Shown here one piece after another: positions 44,272 through 56,314 of a DNA stretch of 56,316 nt. The notes under the pieces are model-generated. The model saw only the letters and a list, made by a program, of their open reading frames with translations, was not told the DNA's origin and searched no databases. The DNA is taken from positions 32,157 through 88,472 of the forward strand of contig SZWC01001167.1 of assembly GCA_023375785.1 (NCBI GenBank), read 5' to 3'. How positions within the stretch are numbered: position 1 is the first letter of the stretch; each line of letters begins with the position of its first letter. The position numbers and the translations under genes are program-made. The DNA comes from Penium margaritaceum (Eukaryota > Streptophyta > Zygnematophyceae > Desmidiales > Peniaceae).

Positions 44272-44311
44272 CCATAGTTTTCTCTGAAACAATACTCAAA
44301 TGCCCACTACA
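44272..44311 (+). repeat. 32-bp minisatellite, right remnant
   Basis: CCATAGTTTTCTCTGAAACA then ATACTCAAATGCCCA continues the array of 35020-35390 after gypsy element 3. Confidence 0.75.
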
Positions 44312-46299
44312 GACTCGGTGGATCGGTCCATGTCCACGGCTCCCATGGCTCGGGACAATTCGGCGGCGTACAACTCGGCATGGGAACTCCCAATTTTCAA
44401 GACATGTGTTCTTGAATCACAGGAGGCAGGTGAGAAGTTTCCTAGAACCTTCCTAACCACTTGCCGTGACACTAGGCGTCAGCGCTAGGTCAGCGTGTGA
44501 CAGCAGTCACGAGTTTGAGACAAAACTGTAAGGGTCTGGGTTGGGACACGAAGAGAGTGTCAGGAAACTCAAACTGAATGTAATTGCAGAGAGAAATAAC
44601 GAATGACAGGTCCAAGGCATAAGTACCTGCCGCGGCGCACGGCGGGTGTCGCACGCGGCAGTCCAAGAGCTGTCCTAAAAACCGGCCTAAAACCACTGTT
44701 TTGGCCGTAACTCTGCGCACACATGTCAGAAGGCTACGCCGTCTGAACCTAGACGTGCAGGATCAAGATACGGACACTACGACTGGTCACATGCATGCAT
44801 CCATCATCAGATGGTGGACATACAATGCAAAAACATGCAAATAGGGCTCATGGCCAGTCCGCCGAAAGACGCCTGCAAGCTATAGAAAAGACAGCAGAGA
44901 GTCCCGGCAGCATCTGGGGCTCTGAAACGGTAGTCAGCCAGCTCCAAGCCGGTAGTCCGCCGCCAATCGTCGCACCGGTGTCACCAGGGCCCGCCTCAGG
45001 GATCTGCACGAGTATGGACACGGCCGAGTGGTCACAATTAACTGTACAAGAACGTCACAAATCACAATAGTAGGGCCCATGATGGTTCCACACATCCCAA
45101 ATCTCGGTTGTGTGCTACATACCGGTCCCACTGTTCCCTCAATGCGACTCATGCTCAATGAGCCGCCATAGGGTCCGCTGTGGGAGTACCCCATCCATGA
45201 TGTGTCGGGCCATTTCGACGGACGTCGTTGTCCATGCTGGTCCAACGTGGTAGTCAAAGTTCAATAGTAGGTGTAAGCTTATCGCAGAAAACTGTTGCGG
45301 AGCACCTTAAATCAAATAGAAAGCCTAGGCAGCAGGTTGGGGCAGCAGAGTTGTTGATGCAACGTGCGGGCTTCCACGCTCGTTGCTTAAGTCAGCTGCC
45401 CCCTCAGTCTGCTGCTCTATAGTCTAAGTTTGGAAGCTCTGGGTTTGTTACTCAGAAACGCGCGCGCCAGAGTTAGCGCCAGAAAGCAGCTGAAAACTGA
45501 ATGTAACTGATTAAGAATGAAGAATGAACAGCAATGGGGGACCCCTCCAAGTTCTAGCCCCCCCCCCCAGCTCTGTAGAGCTTGTTACTTAGTTCATCAG
45601 CCAATCAGAAAATAGCTAATTTCAGGCTGGCAGGTTTTCTCGGTGAGGCCTGCCAGACGGCCGATAGCCCAAAACCCGGGCGTCGTCCGTTTTGCCTGAA
45701 AACTGGACCATACCATAATACTGATGCTGCAAACGCAGCCGTGCGGTCAAAATCAGCTAGAAAAATAGTAGCGAGGAGTTATGGCAGCCTGAACCCAGGC
45801 AGTGCCCACGATGGTTTATGCTGCCGAACAGGGCCATGCAACATGCAACAGGGACCCTAGGCAGCGCATGACGACGCAGGCATGATAGGACGCGCTGGAC
45901 GCATGCAGACAGAGACTGCGGTGGCAGTGACGGCCGGCAGCGCGACCGCCGAGGAGGCCTGCCGATGGAGCTGAACACGTTGCTGGAGAGAGGAGGCTCC
46001 AGCGAACTGCGAGACGACCTCATCGTGCGTCGGCTCCACCGGATGACACTCCATCAGCGACGAGTCTCGCCATCAGTCATCTGTACGCCAATGTACACAA
46101 GCCGGGAGGACACAACAGAGCACAATGAGCGCAAAAAACCAACAGGAACAAGTGTCCCCGTTTGGGGAGATACTATATGGAAAACGAGAGTGTGTTTCCA
46201 CTGGTCTTATTTTGGGTTTAAGAAGTGAATCCATTCGGTTGCTTGCGCAACTTTGATGAGTGTCGGGCATTTGACCCATAGGCCTCCTTTGGGAAGGGG
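44312..46299. other. No gene recognised
   Basis: Nearly 2 kb without a supported gene. Short similar blocks (aaactgaatgtaa near 44567 and 45495) hint at diverged copies of one repeat, possibly LTR pieces. A run of about 12 C occurs near 45558-45569. Confidence 0.4.
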
Positions 46300-48817
46300 T
46301 GTTGTTTCATTGGCTAACAAAGAGAAATGAAGATTCCTAGTTACATTTTCTTGAGGATTTTTAGAGGAGAGGAATATTGCAGAGGAGTGGTATGCTGAAA
46401 GAGGTTTTTTGGAGGGGGCGGGGGGCAGACATAATCATGTTAAAGAAACTTTGAGTTGAGATAGGGTTGATGGTAGTGACTTCGGTGGTGATGGGGAATT
46501 GAAATTTCTGCAAGAAAGCCACCGATGCTTGTAGGTGGCCAATGATGGGGTTCCATGTATGTTCCGCTCGTAAGGTGGGTGTGAACATGTTGCCCAAGAT
46601 ACGAGTGTGCAAGTCAAGGACTAGAATGAGGAGAGTTTCGGTAAGGGGGATTGAGGCCCCAATGAAATTTGGTGGCTTTTCCGGTAGCTAGTGTGTAGTT
46701 CCGTGTATCGGCCACATGTGCGAAGGACCCGCACAGCAACCTGGATGTCATTGTGGGAGGAGCGATCTAGTGTTGTAACTGCACCATATCCAACAAGTGA
46801 ATTTATGAAGTGATAAGTGATTGAAATTCCTTGAAGGTGATACCTGGAGAGGTCTCTAATATGCTCCATTACAGGAATAATTGGGAGGGGAGCAAGCACG
46901 CATCCCTTTCGGACTCCTCAGTGACGGGAAATTTCTTTCATGAGATCCCCCATGATAAGAAAGTGAATTTTGGTTGTGTGATGAAGAATTGATACCCATA
47001 GTATGAATTGCAGGGGGATACGGAGATGCTGAAGAGCTGTGAAGAGATATTCGCGGTTGAGGGAATCATAGGCTTTCTCAAAGTCAGCCGCTAGAAAGTA
47101 AAACGGGAAGGAAGCATGCATCAACCAATGGTGGAGGACATGGAGGTGTGTGAGGGAATGTTGGATGTAATGGCTTGGGACATACCTTTTTTTATCTTTG
47201 TAAATGATGTGAGGTAGTGATTTTTCTAGTCGTGTTGCTCCAAGAATGTGGATTCTACTCCACATGCTTGGATATTTACCTAGATTTGGCACCCAATGTT
47301 TGGGAGGGAGATTTGGCGATAGTTAGCAATGCCATAGGATCCCCTTTATTTATGGATGATATTAGAGTCCCGGGCTTGAGTTGGGTCTGAGAGTAGTTGG
47401 TTATAGAGATTGATGAGTTAGTCAGAAATTTTAGGGATGAAAATCTTGCAGAGTTTTTTTTTTTTTCCTACAGTCCGTCTGATCCGGGTGTCTTGTGAGC
47501 CGGATGGCTTAGAGGGGTGTCGAAAACTGCACTACAAGAAATTGGCCAATGAGTTGTGCCAGAATCTTATCATGAATACAATTTATGTACAGAGGAGGAA
47601 GAATAGGTGTGAAGGAGTCTATGTGTGCCGGTCTCTGGAAAATGCGGTAGAAGAAGGTTCACGTAATTCATTAGAGCTCGGCCGGGGAGGTATGGAAGGT
47701 ATTGTCCGCGTCTCGCAGTGCCAGCATGCAGGTACCTGGTTTTGGGTGAGGAAGTACGAAGCGTTCGGAGGGGAATCCCAAGTTCCTTCTGTGTTACATT
47801 GTAGAATTGCTTTTTCGCGGTAAAGGAGGACCCAGTTCATCAGGTAGGCTTGCATTTTTCCTTGTATCGAGTGAATTTGAGCCAGGAGGTTTGGGTTGGG
47901 AGTATCTTCATATGAGTATTGGGTAGCTGAAAGCTGGCACTCCATGTTTATAGCATCTTAGGTTTGCGTGGGGCTTCATCCGAGCTGAATTGCTTGATAC
48001 GCGTAGTACGCATGTGATATCTGAGGAGCCACTGTTGCTGTACTAAGGTTGGACGTATATTGCAGACGACGGGTTTATTGAGTAGGGAGACATTCACCTT
48101 CTAGAAATACTTTTCATGAGTCGACTGAGGTGCGAGGAGATGGATACCATGTTGATGTTGAAATGGTCCTTGAGCGGCGGCAAAAGTGGGACGTAAACAA
48201 TTTGATGAATAAGGGTAGGGAGCTTTGGGTGATAGTGTATGCGGTCAAGTTGGGAGTCAGAATGGATGCCAAATGGCAACATGTGTATTCTTTTGGTGAG
48301 GAATGGAACAGGGGGAATGGGTTGACTAGTCCTAGACTTGCAAGAATTTCCATGAGAGTATTGGCGTCCGTGTCTCATAATGGGAGAAGGTGGTCAATTG
48401 ATTGAGTAACTGCATTATAGTCATCATGCAGAAGGCATCGTGGGGAGGGGTTGAGTAGAGTGTGGGGTTCCCCCCAGAAGGCAGGATGGTCCGTCGGAGT
48501 GGAGGGGGCATATAGAGCAGTAATGCGGGATAGCGACGTCTTCCACTGCATGGTGACGGAGAACGCCCGGCCAGTGATAAGTGTTTCTGGGTCTTGTATA
48601 TGGATACGTTTGTGTGTAGCTACAACTGTTCATGTTGTGTAGACAGAGAGTGATTTCTAGAGCGTGGGGTTGTAATGTATTGACAACCAGGGGTGCATAA
48701 GGGATTCCGCATTAGTGATGTGTGATTCTGATAGAATCGCAATATGGATGTTGTGTGAGTGGAGAAACTGATTTAGGAGATTGTGTTTGTCAGTTGAATC
48801 AGCCCGTTACAGTTCAT
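46300..48817 (-). pseudogene. LINE retrotransposon, APE endonuclease and reverse transcriptase
   Basis: On the minus strand the order is that of LINE ORF2. Endonuclease: MNCNGL at 48817, HIAILSESHITNAESLMHPW, ALYAPSTPTDHPAFW at about 48535-48490, then DDYNAVTQSIDHLLP, where GDFN is expected. A linker holds LLAQIHSIQGKMQAYLMNWV, and TPGSDGL-like sequence (HKTPGSDGL) lies near 47500. RT: IANYRQISLPN near 47320, FYFLAADFEKAYDSLNREYL near 47110-47050 (first catalytic Asp in ADFEKAYDS) and GVRKGCVLAPL at about 46915. Where YADD is expected the sequence reads GYGAVTTL, so the catalytic pair is lost. Several stops and frameshifts. The 3' poly-A end and target duplication were not identified. A T15-like run at 47454-47468 lies inside the element. 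Confidence 0.85.
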
Positions 48818-49065
48818 GTGTTCATGTGTGTGTTCATTTTATCAGGTGGAGAAGTGGGGATAAGGCTTCATGACTGGAGGACTAGTAGTTTCTTCTTCAC
48901 TGGACGGATGTCAATTGGCCTTGAAAGGGCCATGACCAGGATGGCGGCCTCCATTACCAGTGATGCCCTTCACCCAATCTGGACTAGACGGTTGAGTTGT
49001 CATGTGTGTCATTAAGTAGGATCGGGGTGATCTTGGGGCGAGTATGTCCAGAAGGAGGTGGTAGA

Positions 49066-49110
49066 AAAACTCCATACAACTCCCTGCAACTCTGTAAAAC
49101 TCCATAAAGC
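49066..49110 (+). repeat. Small block of the 10-bp satellite
   Basis: AAACTCCATACAACTCCCTG then CAACTCTGTAAAACTCCATA: four to five units of the decamer that forms the large array at 53783-54420. It lies directly before the LTR-like sequence at 49124. Confidence 0.75.
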
Positions 49111-49123
49111 ACCACCTCATATT

Positions 49124-49516
49124 GTGACACCCGTTACCCGGGTCTGGCTAGCTGTAAGAATCCAATCTGACGCGTGTTTCATTCTGTTCTGCATGAGTAT
49201 ACCAAAGTTTTTCTTTCACTCGAGCTCAACCCAGAACAGTTATATCTCCATCAAGTCTGCCTTTGGTTCCGTGGCCCCTTCCGCCATATCTCCACTCTTT
49301 CCTCCCTCTCTCGCTCATTCTCTCAACATGCACTTGTCTACCTCAGACTCCGACACTCAACCTAGAATTTACTGCATTCCCTACTTTGTTTCTGACTAGC
49401 TCTCTACTCATGTATTTTCCTTCCACTGTCATCAGTCATCTACATGGCCGTGTTTTCTTTTTCTATTTCTGACTTCTTCTTCCCTCTGTTCTCCCAAGCC
49501 TCTACTTCTTCTGCTG
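49124..49516 (+). repeat. Probable LTR of a further retroelement
   Basis: It begins TGTGACACCCGTTACCC, a common plant LTR start, and runs to a primer-binding-site-like sequence at 49517. It is pyrimidine-rich near its end. No second full LTR was found. The exact right boundary does not show CA. Confidence 0.5.
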
Positions 49517-49875
49517 TGGTATCAGAGATCTAGGAAAAAATGCTTGGTGCCACCTGATCAAGTCATCGCGTCCTCTCCTCGATTGCCGCCTCTTTCCATG
49601 AGCGCTTCATCCGGCCCATTATGCTGTCCCTTCCACCATCTACATCAGATCTCCAGCCTCCATGTTTGCCTCCTGAGTTGCAACATCAACTGATAATCGT
49701 CGAGCTACCCTGTGCCCCGGTCAAACACATGTGTTGGTTTGCACCCTCCAGTCTTCTCACCAGCCATTCTGCCTGTCTGTCTCCTCCAGCCGCAGCTGAC
49801 ATCAATAGCATCATCTTGCATTGCCTCTTAAGCTTTGAAAAAGTCTTCCACCGCAACAGAGCCCAGCGTCCAAGC
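49517..49875 (+). other. Primer-binding site and leader of a retroelement, copy 1
   Basis: TGGTATCAGAGA at 49517-49528 matches the tRNA-Met site in 11 of 12 bases. The leader that follows shares many blocks with 53145-53470, for example acatcaactg, agtctt/agtctc ctc, and agcatcatcttgcatt. No gag domain could be read. Confidence 0.55.
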
Positions 49876-50019
49876 TGAAATGCGCGTGGTGAAGTCGGCC
49901 GAGGAATATTATATCGCACACAAGTTACTACGAAACCTTTTGCATTTGCATAAAAATACTTTAATTTAAGGAGGAAAATGATAACTTACTAACGAATTCA
50001 TCTGGCAATAGGATATCCT

Positions 50020-50064
50020 TCACAACCACGGATAAATACGGATATGTCCGGATAGCACATACAG
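50020..50064. repeat. Left subterminal GGATA motifs of hAT element 2
   Basis: ACGGATAAATACGGATATGT then CCGGATAGCAC: three GGATA motifs downstream of the transposase gene, resembling the repeats on the other side at 52936-53095. Confidence 0.45.
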
Positions 50065-50191
50065 TTCAACATGGAGATTTGAACAAAGAGAACTGGAAAA
50101 TGGAGAAAGCAAAAGAAACACATCTTTTTATCTTTTTATTTGCAAGTAAACGGATGGGTGCCCCGTGTCCCACACCACAGCATCTCCTAAT

Positions 50192-52628
50192 CTATGTCTT
50201 TGCCTTGCCATTCTCCTTCCCCTTGGTACTGCCCTTGTCCACAATCCCAGGTGGGTACTCCAAATCCTGCAGCTCTGGCAGCTGAATCCAGTTCTTGAGT
50301 GTCAGCAGGGAATCCACGGAGCCAACAGAGAGTCTGCCCCTGAACTCAGTGAAATTCTGTCTCCCGTAGGAGAAGAGACGTTCACATGGGGTGGAGGCTA
50401 CATGCACGGCATGCACCACCTTCGCCACGTGCGCGAGCACCAGGTACTCTACATCGTGCCTCTTCCAGTACCGGAGAATGTCCTCCGTTGGCAGCAATCT
50501 TGCTTCAGCGCAGTAGGAGTCTAACTCCTTTGCCAGAGCATGGGCTTCCTCCACCTCCGGTGCTACTGTCGACAACCACTTGCTGCTCTTGTGGTCCCGT
50601 TTCCCCGAAGACGTCATCTAGATCGTCATCATCATCGACGTCATTGTCCTTGAGTGTCGCAGGTGGGGGAGTGTCGTTGTGGAAGTTGGACTCGTCATGC
50701 TCTGTTGCCGCAGTTGCAATGCCGCCATGCTCTCTCTTGTATGCATCGTAGTACGGCTGCAGCAGGCAAAGCACTGTCTCGTGCACATCCGCTGTATCCT
50801 GGTGCCCCATCACGCCTGCAGCTGTGTTGTACCTGTGGATCGTGAAGCGGGGGTCGAGGATGGTGGCGAGCGTGTAGATTTCGGACGTGAGGTTGTAGTA
50901 CTTCTCCAACTTGTCCTGCGCAGCCAACAATCCGGGGTAGAGAGCAACAGTTACAACAGTCTTCTTGGGTAGGTCAGGGGTGGGCTGGGACGGACCTGCA
51001 GCAACCGCAATCTCTTTGTCGGATTTAGAGGACTCGTCAGTGTCGCTGCCACATGGGGAGTCCTCTGCAGCTGCTGCTTTCTTGGTGCTCTCTGTTGCTG
51101 GACGCTTGTTTGTGGATGAATTGGACCTCTTGCGCCCAGTGGCCTTCTCTCACTCCCTCACTTCAAGGTATGAAAAATTGTCGAGCATGTCGAATAGCTC
51201 GTTATACAGCGGCACTACTTGTGAGAGAGTGGGAAACTTCTTTGCGGACATGTCCGCGGTCCACACCTTGATGGGTTGTAGGAAATTGGCGAGGCAACGT
51301 ATCATGAACCAATCGTCTTCATCGGGTTTGAACCTTGCCACATCCTTCTCCTTCTGCACCGCTAAGAATTTGACGACGGTGTGGCCCTTTCCATGAAGCT
51401 GGTCCAAAAGTTCGAAGGTGGAGTTCCACCGTGTCCAGGTTTCGATGTCGAGGGCAAGCCACTTTGCACGGGGGTGGCGGCGATTTCTGCTCTCAGTGCC
51501 TGCTCGCATTGCGGAGAGTGGTTGACGTAGTTTGTGATGTGTCGATCTTTCTTGAGGAGTTTGCAGACGTAATTAGGCTTCGACACTTTGCCAACCACAA
51601 GGTTGAGCACGTGTCCAGCACAGTGGATGTACTTTTCTGTAGTGAATCCGGGGAATTCCCAAATGAGGTAGTCATTCACGAGGCTCGCATTTGTTGAGGC
51701 ATTGTCCATGGTCATGTAACCGACATGGTCCCATAGGTGGAAGTCGTCATCTCCCACCTTCTTGAATGCCTCGGAAATCTTGTCTGCAGAGTGGCTACGG
51801 GGCATGGGCATGCATGCGATGATGATGCTGCCCATGTCCTGATGACTGCCGATGTAGTGTCTGGTGATGCCAAGCTAGAGGTTGTTGCTGCACGACGTCC
51901 ACATGTCGGAGGTAAAGTTAATGTCAGCTGCAGCAGCTGCGAGGATGGCGGCCACAGCTGGTTGGAAGACAGATGGCACTTTGCAAATGTCGTTTGAAAT
52001 CTTGGTTTGATGCATGAGTTCCGCCGCACGGTTGCGGTGCTGAAATCCCTTCAGTAGCCACTTGGAGTTGACAATGCTGTACGCCTCAGATTTTTTGACC
52101 ATCTACTTCCAGATGCAGGTTTGCAAAGTGTTTTTTGCTGAACGTTGCCATGCCAGATAGTGAATCGCCAAACTTAGTTTGCAAAGCTGGAGCTTAAAAT
52201 GGTTGCCAGTGTTTTCAGAATACCGGGAGGTACTTTGTCGGCAGCAACGAGGACGTCGAATTTTCCTTGTGGCAAGCAGCGAGGTGGTTCCGCATTGGGT
52301 TTGACTGCTTTCCTGTAGCACACAGAGTTAGGGGTTTTCCATCCTTCATGCACCTGTACTTGCAAAACACACGTCCATCCTTAACATCGTAGTGCTTCCA
52401 GATGGGATTTCCAGCTTCAGTTTCTTCTGGCTGCTCTGCGATGTCGACAGTTGCACACGTGCCAGGTGCATGTGTGTCAGCGGTCGGCAGCTGCTCGTTT
52501 GCTGGGATGGCCTGCTGCTCTTTCTCTGGGATGGGAGATGTGACAGCAGCAGAATTGACCCCAGTGTCTTGCACGTCTGCAGTTCCTGCATGGCTTGATG
52601 AAGTGGGGGCGTTAGTTGAAGTCCTCAT
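50192..52628 (-). pseudogene. hAT-family transposase pseudogene 2 (BED type)
   Basis: Start ATG at 52628 (MRTSTNAPTSS). A BED zinc finger follows (NPIWKHYDVKDGRVFCKY, then RNHLAACH). After a frameshift comes the catalytic region: INFTSDMWTSCSNNL with a TAG at 51875, then HVGYMTMDNASTNASLVNDY and IHCAGHVLNLVVGKVSK. A shift near 51500 leads to LDIETWTRWNSTFELLDQL. After a TGA at 51150 a Lys/Ser-rich spacer and IYTLATILDPRF follow. A last shift near 50600 leads to the dimerisation domain STPCERLFSYGRQNFTEFRG then RLSVGSVDSLLTLKNWI. All parts of a hAT transposase are present at about full length (roughly 810 codons), with two stops and three shifts. It is younger than hAT pseudogene 1. Confidence 0.92.
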
Positions 52629-52935
52629 CGCTGCGTTGAGAATGAAGTGGAGTTGCCATCCATTTAAACACATTTGAGGGCTGTCGTATCGCAAACCATA
52701 GCGCCATTCCAATTATCTCAAACACTGAAAGTAAGGAGCGAAGTCGCCCATACCGGACCGCGCATCGGTATCAACGACTTTGATACTGGTTCAGCCATGT
52801 CATCCGGTACATCTGCACCAGGCGGTGCATTCGCACATCGGCGTCGACGAAGTAGCACGCAATAACTGTGGTAGTCCGGTTCTTGCGGGCATCCGCCTCG
52901 GCTAACCGGCAGCTACGCCCAAATGGATTATTCAT

Positions 52936-53095
52936 GATATCCGGATATCGCTGATATCCGGATATCGCTGATATCCGGATATCGCTGATATCCGGATGGT
53001 ATCCGGATACAACCGGATGTATCCGACGATCCAGATACTTCCGTATGTCCTTCTAGGCGGTTTCCGGATACGGCTAACAATATCCGGATAGTACG
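52936..53095. repeat. ATCCGGAT-rich subterminal repeats of hAT element 2
   Basis: A 17-bp unit GATATCCGGATATCGCT is repeated three and a half times at 52936-52997. Four or more further TCCGGAT motifs are scattered to 53095. They lie upstream of the transposase gene, where hAT elements such as Ac carry transposase-binding subterminal motifs. Confidence 0.75.
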
Positions 53096-53144
53096 GATGG
53101 AATATTTCCTTTCTCATGCCTAGTACCAAGCATCTAATGATTTT

Positions 53145-53470
53145 GACATAGTATCAGTACTCTAGTCATCGCATCTCTACCACTACTGCTGCCTCCTCAC
53201 ATCAGCATTTCCTCAAGCCCAGTCTGCCACCAATGGTGCTGCCTACGTCATCTTTGCCGTCTTTGAGTTTGCTTCTGCAGATATGACATCAACTGGCAAA
53301 GGTCAATCTGCCTTGTGCACAATCAAACGCACGTGGTAGTTTTGGCCCTCTAGTCTCACGTTGGCTCATCTGCTCGATCTGTCCTACACCCAGCAGCATC
53401 ATCTTGCATTTCTTCTCAAGGCATCGACAACATCTATCACCATGGCTGAGCCCTGCATCTAGTAAAATAC
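53145..53470 (+). other. Retroelement primer-binding site and leader, copy 2
   Basis: TAGTATCAGTAC at 53149-53160 is a decayed form of the primer-binding site. The following 300 bp align with 49529-49875. Copy 1 and copy 2 lie on either side of hAT element 2. Confidence 0.5.
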
Positions 53471-53782
53471 CTTTTGTAATGTCCGGCTTCATATTTCACT
53501 GACAGCTCACTGCAGGAGCTGAGCCGCTCATGGACACCACTTTATCTCAAGCTTCCTACCGTACTCTGCTCTGACATCTGAATCTGTCATCTGCCCGCAT
53601 TGTTGTTGTCTGACCGTGTCTCCTGCAAATCTCAATCTCTCCACACCTCTTCTGCTGCGATGTTTCCTCTGCATGGCCTCGTGGCAATGTCACCTCCAAG
53701 CTGCCTCCTCCACATCCCAATACCCCATCCGCGTCCAGTCCTCCTTCAGCCGCTTCATGCACATTCGTGCACCTACGCACAA

Positions 53783-54420
53783 ACTGGTACAACTCTGTAC
53801 AACTCTGTACAACTTGGTGCAGCTCCGTACAAAACCGTACAACCTCGTACAACGTCGTAACTCCATAAAGCTCTGTACAACTCCGTTTAGCTCAGTACAA
53901 CTGTGTTCAACCCCAACATCTATTTGCAGCTCTGTACAATACCGTACATCTCGGTGCAACTTTGTACAATGCCATACATCTATGTACAACTCCATAAAGC
54001 TCCGTAAAACTCCATACAACTCCGTAAAACACTGAATACCTCCGTACAACTTTGTACAACTCTGGAAAATTCCTTACAACTCCATTTGAATTGGCAAAAT
54101 TCCGTACAATTAAGTAAAACTCCGTACAACTCTGTACAGTTCCTTACAGCTGCATATAATTCCGTAAAACTCCATACCACTCCAAAAAACTGTGTACAAC
54201 TTAGTACAGCCCCGCAAAACCCTGCAAAACTCCATACAACTTTGTACAGCTCCGTAAATCTCCATAAAGCCCCGTACAGCTCTGAAAAACTTCATACAAA
54301 TGAGTTCAACTCCATACAACTTTGTACAACTCCTTACAACTCTGTACAACCCTTTACAGCTCCATACAACTCTGTACATCTCCGTACAAGTCCTTCCTTG
54401 TCCGCACAGCTCCGTTCAAC
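53783..54420 (+). repeat. 10-bp satellite, about 60 units
   Basis: Imperfect tandem repeats of AACTCCGTAC with variants such as AACTCTGTAC and AACTCCATAA. Since 10 is not a multiple of three, all frames read as a 10-residue periodic peptide on either strand. These are not genes. Confidence 0.95.
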
Positions 54421-54424
54421 TAAG

Positions 54425-54600
54425 CCCATGACCTTGTGACCATAACACCACAGAAGCAGTTATTGTGGAACCAACGTACCATGGAAAAAATGCTTGTGTG
54501 GCCACCGAATCATTCAAACAGTAGTGATTGTGTCAGCAATGCACCGGAGAAGTAGTGATTTTGTGACCAACGCACCAAGTAGTGATTGTGTGACATACCC
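54425..54600 (+). repeat. 31-bp satellite, left block
   Basis: About five imperfect units of the type CACCATAGAAACAGTGATTG followed by TGTGACCAACG. Same family as 55215-56283. Confidence 0.8.
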
Positions 54601-55214
54601 TACTGCTGAAGGAATTCAGCAATCTAGATTCTGCTACATAGAAAGTTTACGATTTAGATGCAAAAATCAGCTTTTTATCATTTACGGAGTCCTATCAAAT
54701 TGGTCTTCAATTGCCCCATTGAATTCAACAAAAGGTCCAGGTCATGTCCACCGACACACTTGAATTCAACGAATGAAGCACGCAGCACAAAAATGGGAAT
54801 GTGTTTCGCCGACGACTACACGTGCAGATCGTACCACGTGGGGTCCGTCGCAACACATGTAGTGGTTTTTTCGCATATCCATTGGCCAATAACATGTCCC
54901 GTCCAATGTGTAGGAAGATTTTCACATCTGAAGAAGGATGTGTGGGGTTGGAGCAGGGGATCACCACATATGTTTGAGCCTCAGCCGGCTTTGAACGCTC
55001 AAAATTGAGCATTCAAAGGCAGCCAAAGAGGGTCGAGCTCGTGTAGCTGGCAGCGTTTGAGCAGATGCAAGCTAGTATTTTATCCATTGTATCATTACCT
55101 CCATGATGAACTCAACTAAACAGAGTTATAACTATTTAAGTAGCACTTAGAATCCATCAAATAAAATTTTGTCACAAATTCAACAATAATGAAAAAAGTT
55201 GAATCGAACACCTT
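54601..55214. other. Unique segment between satellite blocks
   Basis: About 610 bp without satellite units and without a recognised gene. It contains an inverted repeat (54990-55002 and 55005-55017, 13-bp arms, one mismatch). It could be an insertion into the satellite. Confidence 0.5.
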
Positions 55215-56281
55215 GAGAGGTAGGGTACTCACCATAAAGGCAATGATTGTGTGAATACAGCACCTTAGAACCCGTGATTGTGTACCAATGCATCACGGAT
55301 ACACAGATTTTGTGATGAATGCATCATAGAAATAGTGATTGTGTGACTAAAACCACACTGAAACAATGTTTTATGAACGTCAAATCATGTAAAATTGTTG
55401 TGTTGTGATCAATGCACAACACAAGCAGTGACTGTGTCACCAATTCACCACAACAACAGTGGTTGTGTGACTGAACCACCCTAGAAATTGTGAGTGTCTC
55501 ACCAATGCACCATAGGTGCACTGATTCTATGACCACAGACCACAGAATCAATAACTAAGTGACGAACACACCATAGAACAGTGAATTTGTGACGAATGTA
55601 CCATAGAAGTAGCAAGAATGTAACCAACGCACCATAGCAACAGTGAGTGCATTACCAATTTACCACGAATGTGTGACCAACGGTACCACGGGAAAAGTGA
55701 CTGTGGAACAAGTGCACCATGGACACAATGATTGCATGGCCAACGTACGACTGACACAGTGATCATGTGATCAGAGCACCACATAATAGTCATTGTGTGC
55801 CCAAGGCACCATAGAAACAATGTGTGTGACCAAAACACCATGGAAACATTGATTGTGTGACCAACGCAAATTAGGAACAGTGCTTTTTATAGAAAAAAAT
55901 CATAGTAGAAGCAAAGGTTGTAGGACAAATACACCATGGAAATAGTGATTGTGTAACCAATGCACCATAGAAACTGTGTTTTGTGATGAATACACCATAA
56001 AAACAGTGACTGTGCAAAAAAATCACCGTAGAAAGAGTGAGTGTTTCACAACTTCACCATAGAAACTGTGATTGTGTAACCAACGCAACATGTAAACAGT
56101 GATTATCTGACTAAACCACCATAGAAACTTTGATTATGTGACCAATGCACCATATGAATAGTGGATGTGTCACCAACGCTCCATATAAACTGTGATCTTG
56201 TGATTAACGTACCATAGAAACATTGATTATGCGACCAAAGCACCAGACAAAAGAGTGCGTGTGACGAGCAAACCATAGAAA

Positions 56282-56283
<2 letters not shown>
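55215..56283 (+). repeat. 31-bp satellite, main block
   Basis: About 34 imperfect units of CACCATAGAAACAGTGATTG followed by TGTGACCAACG, with small length changes. Long frames on the minus strand are periodic and not genes. Confidence 0.93.

Positions 56284-56314
<31 letters not shown>
56284..56314 (+). repeat. (GT)n microsatellite
   Basis: About 15 uninterrupted GT units at the end of the window, directly following the 31-bp satellite. Confidence 0.95.

Noticed and set aside
53690..54439. Open frames on both strands in the decamer array
   Set aside because: Periodic peptides forced by the 10-bp repeat.
55215..56283. CRISPR-like array (about 31-bp periodic repeats)
   Set aside because: Units are contiguous, with no unique spacers, in a eukaryotic context. 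It is a satellite.
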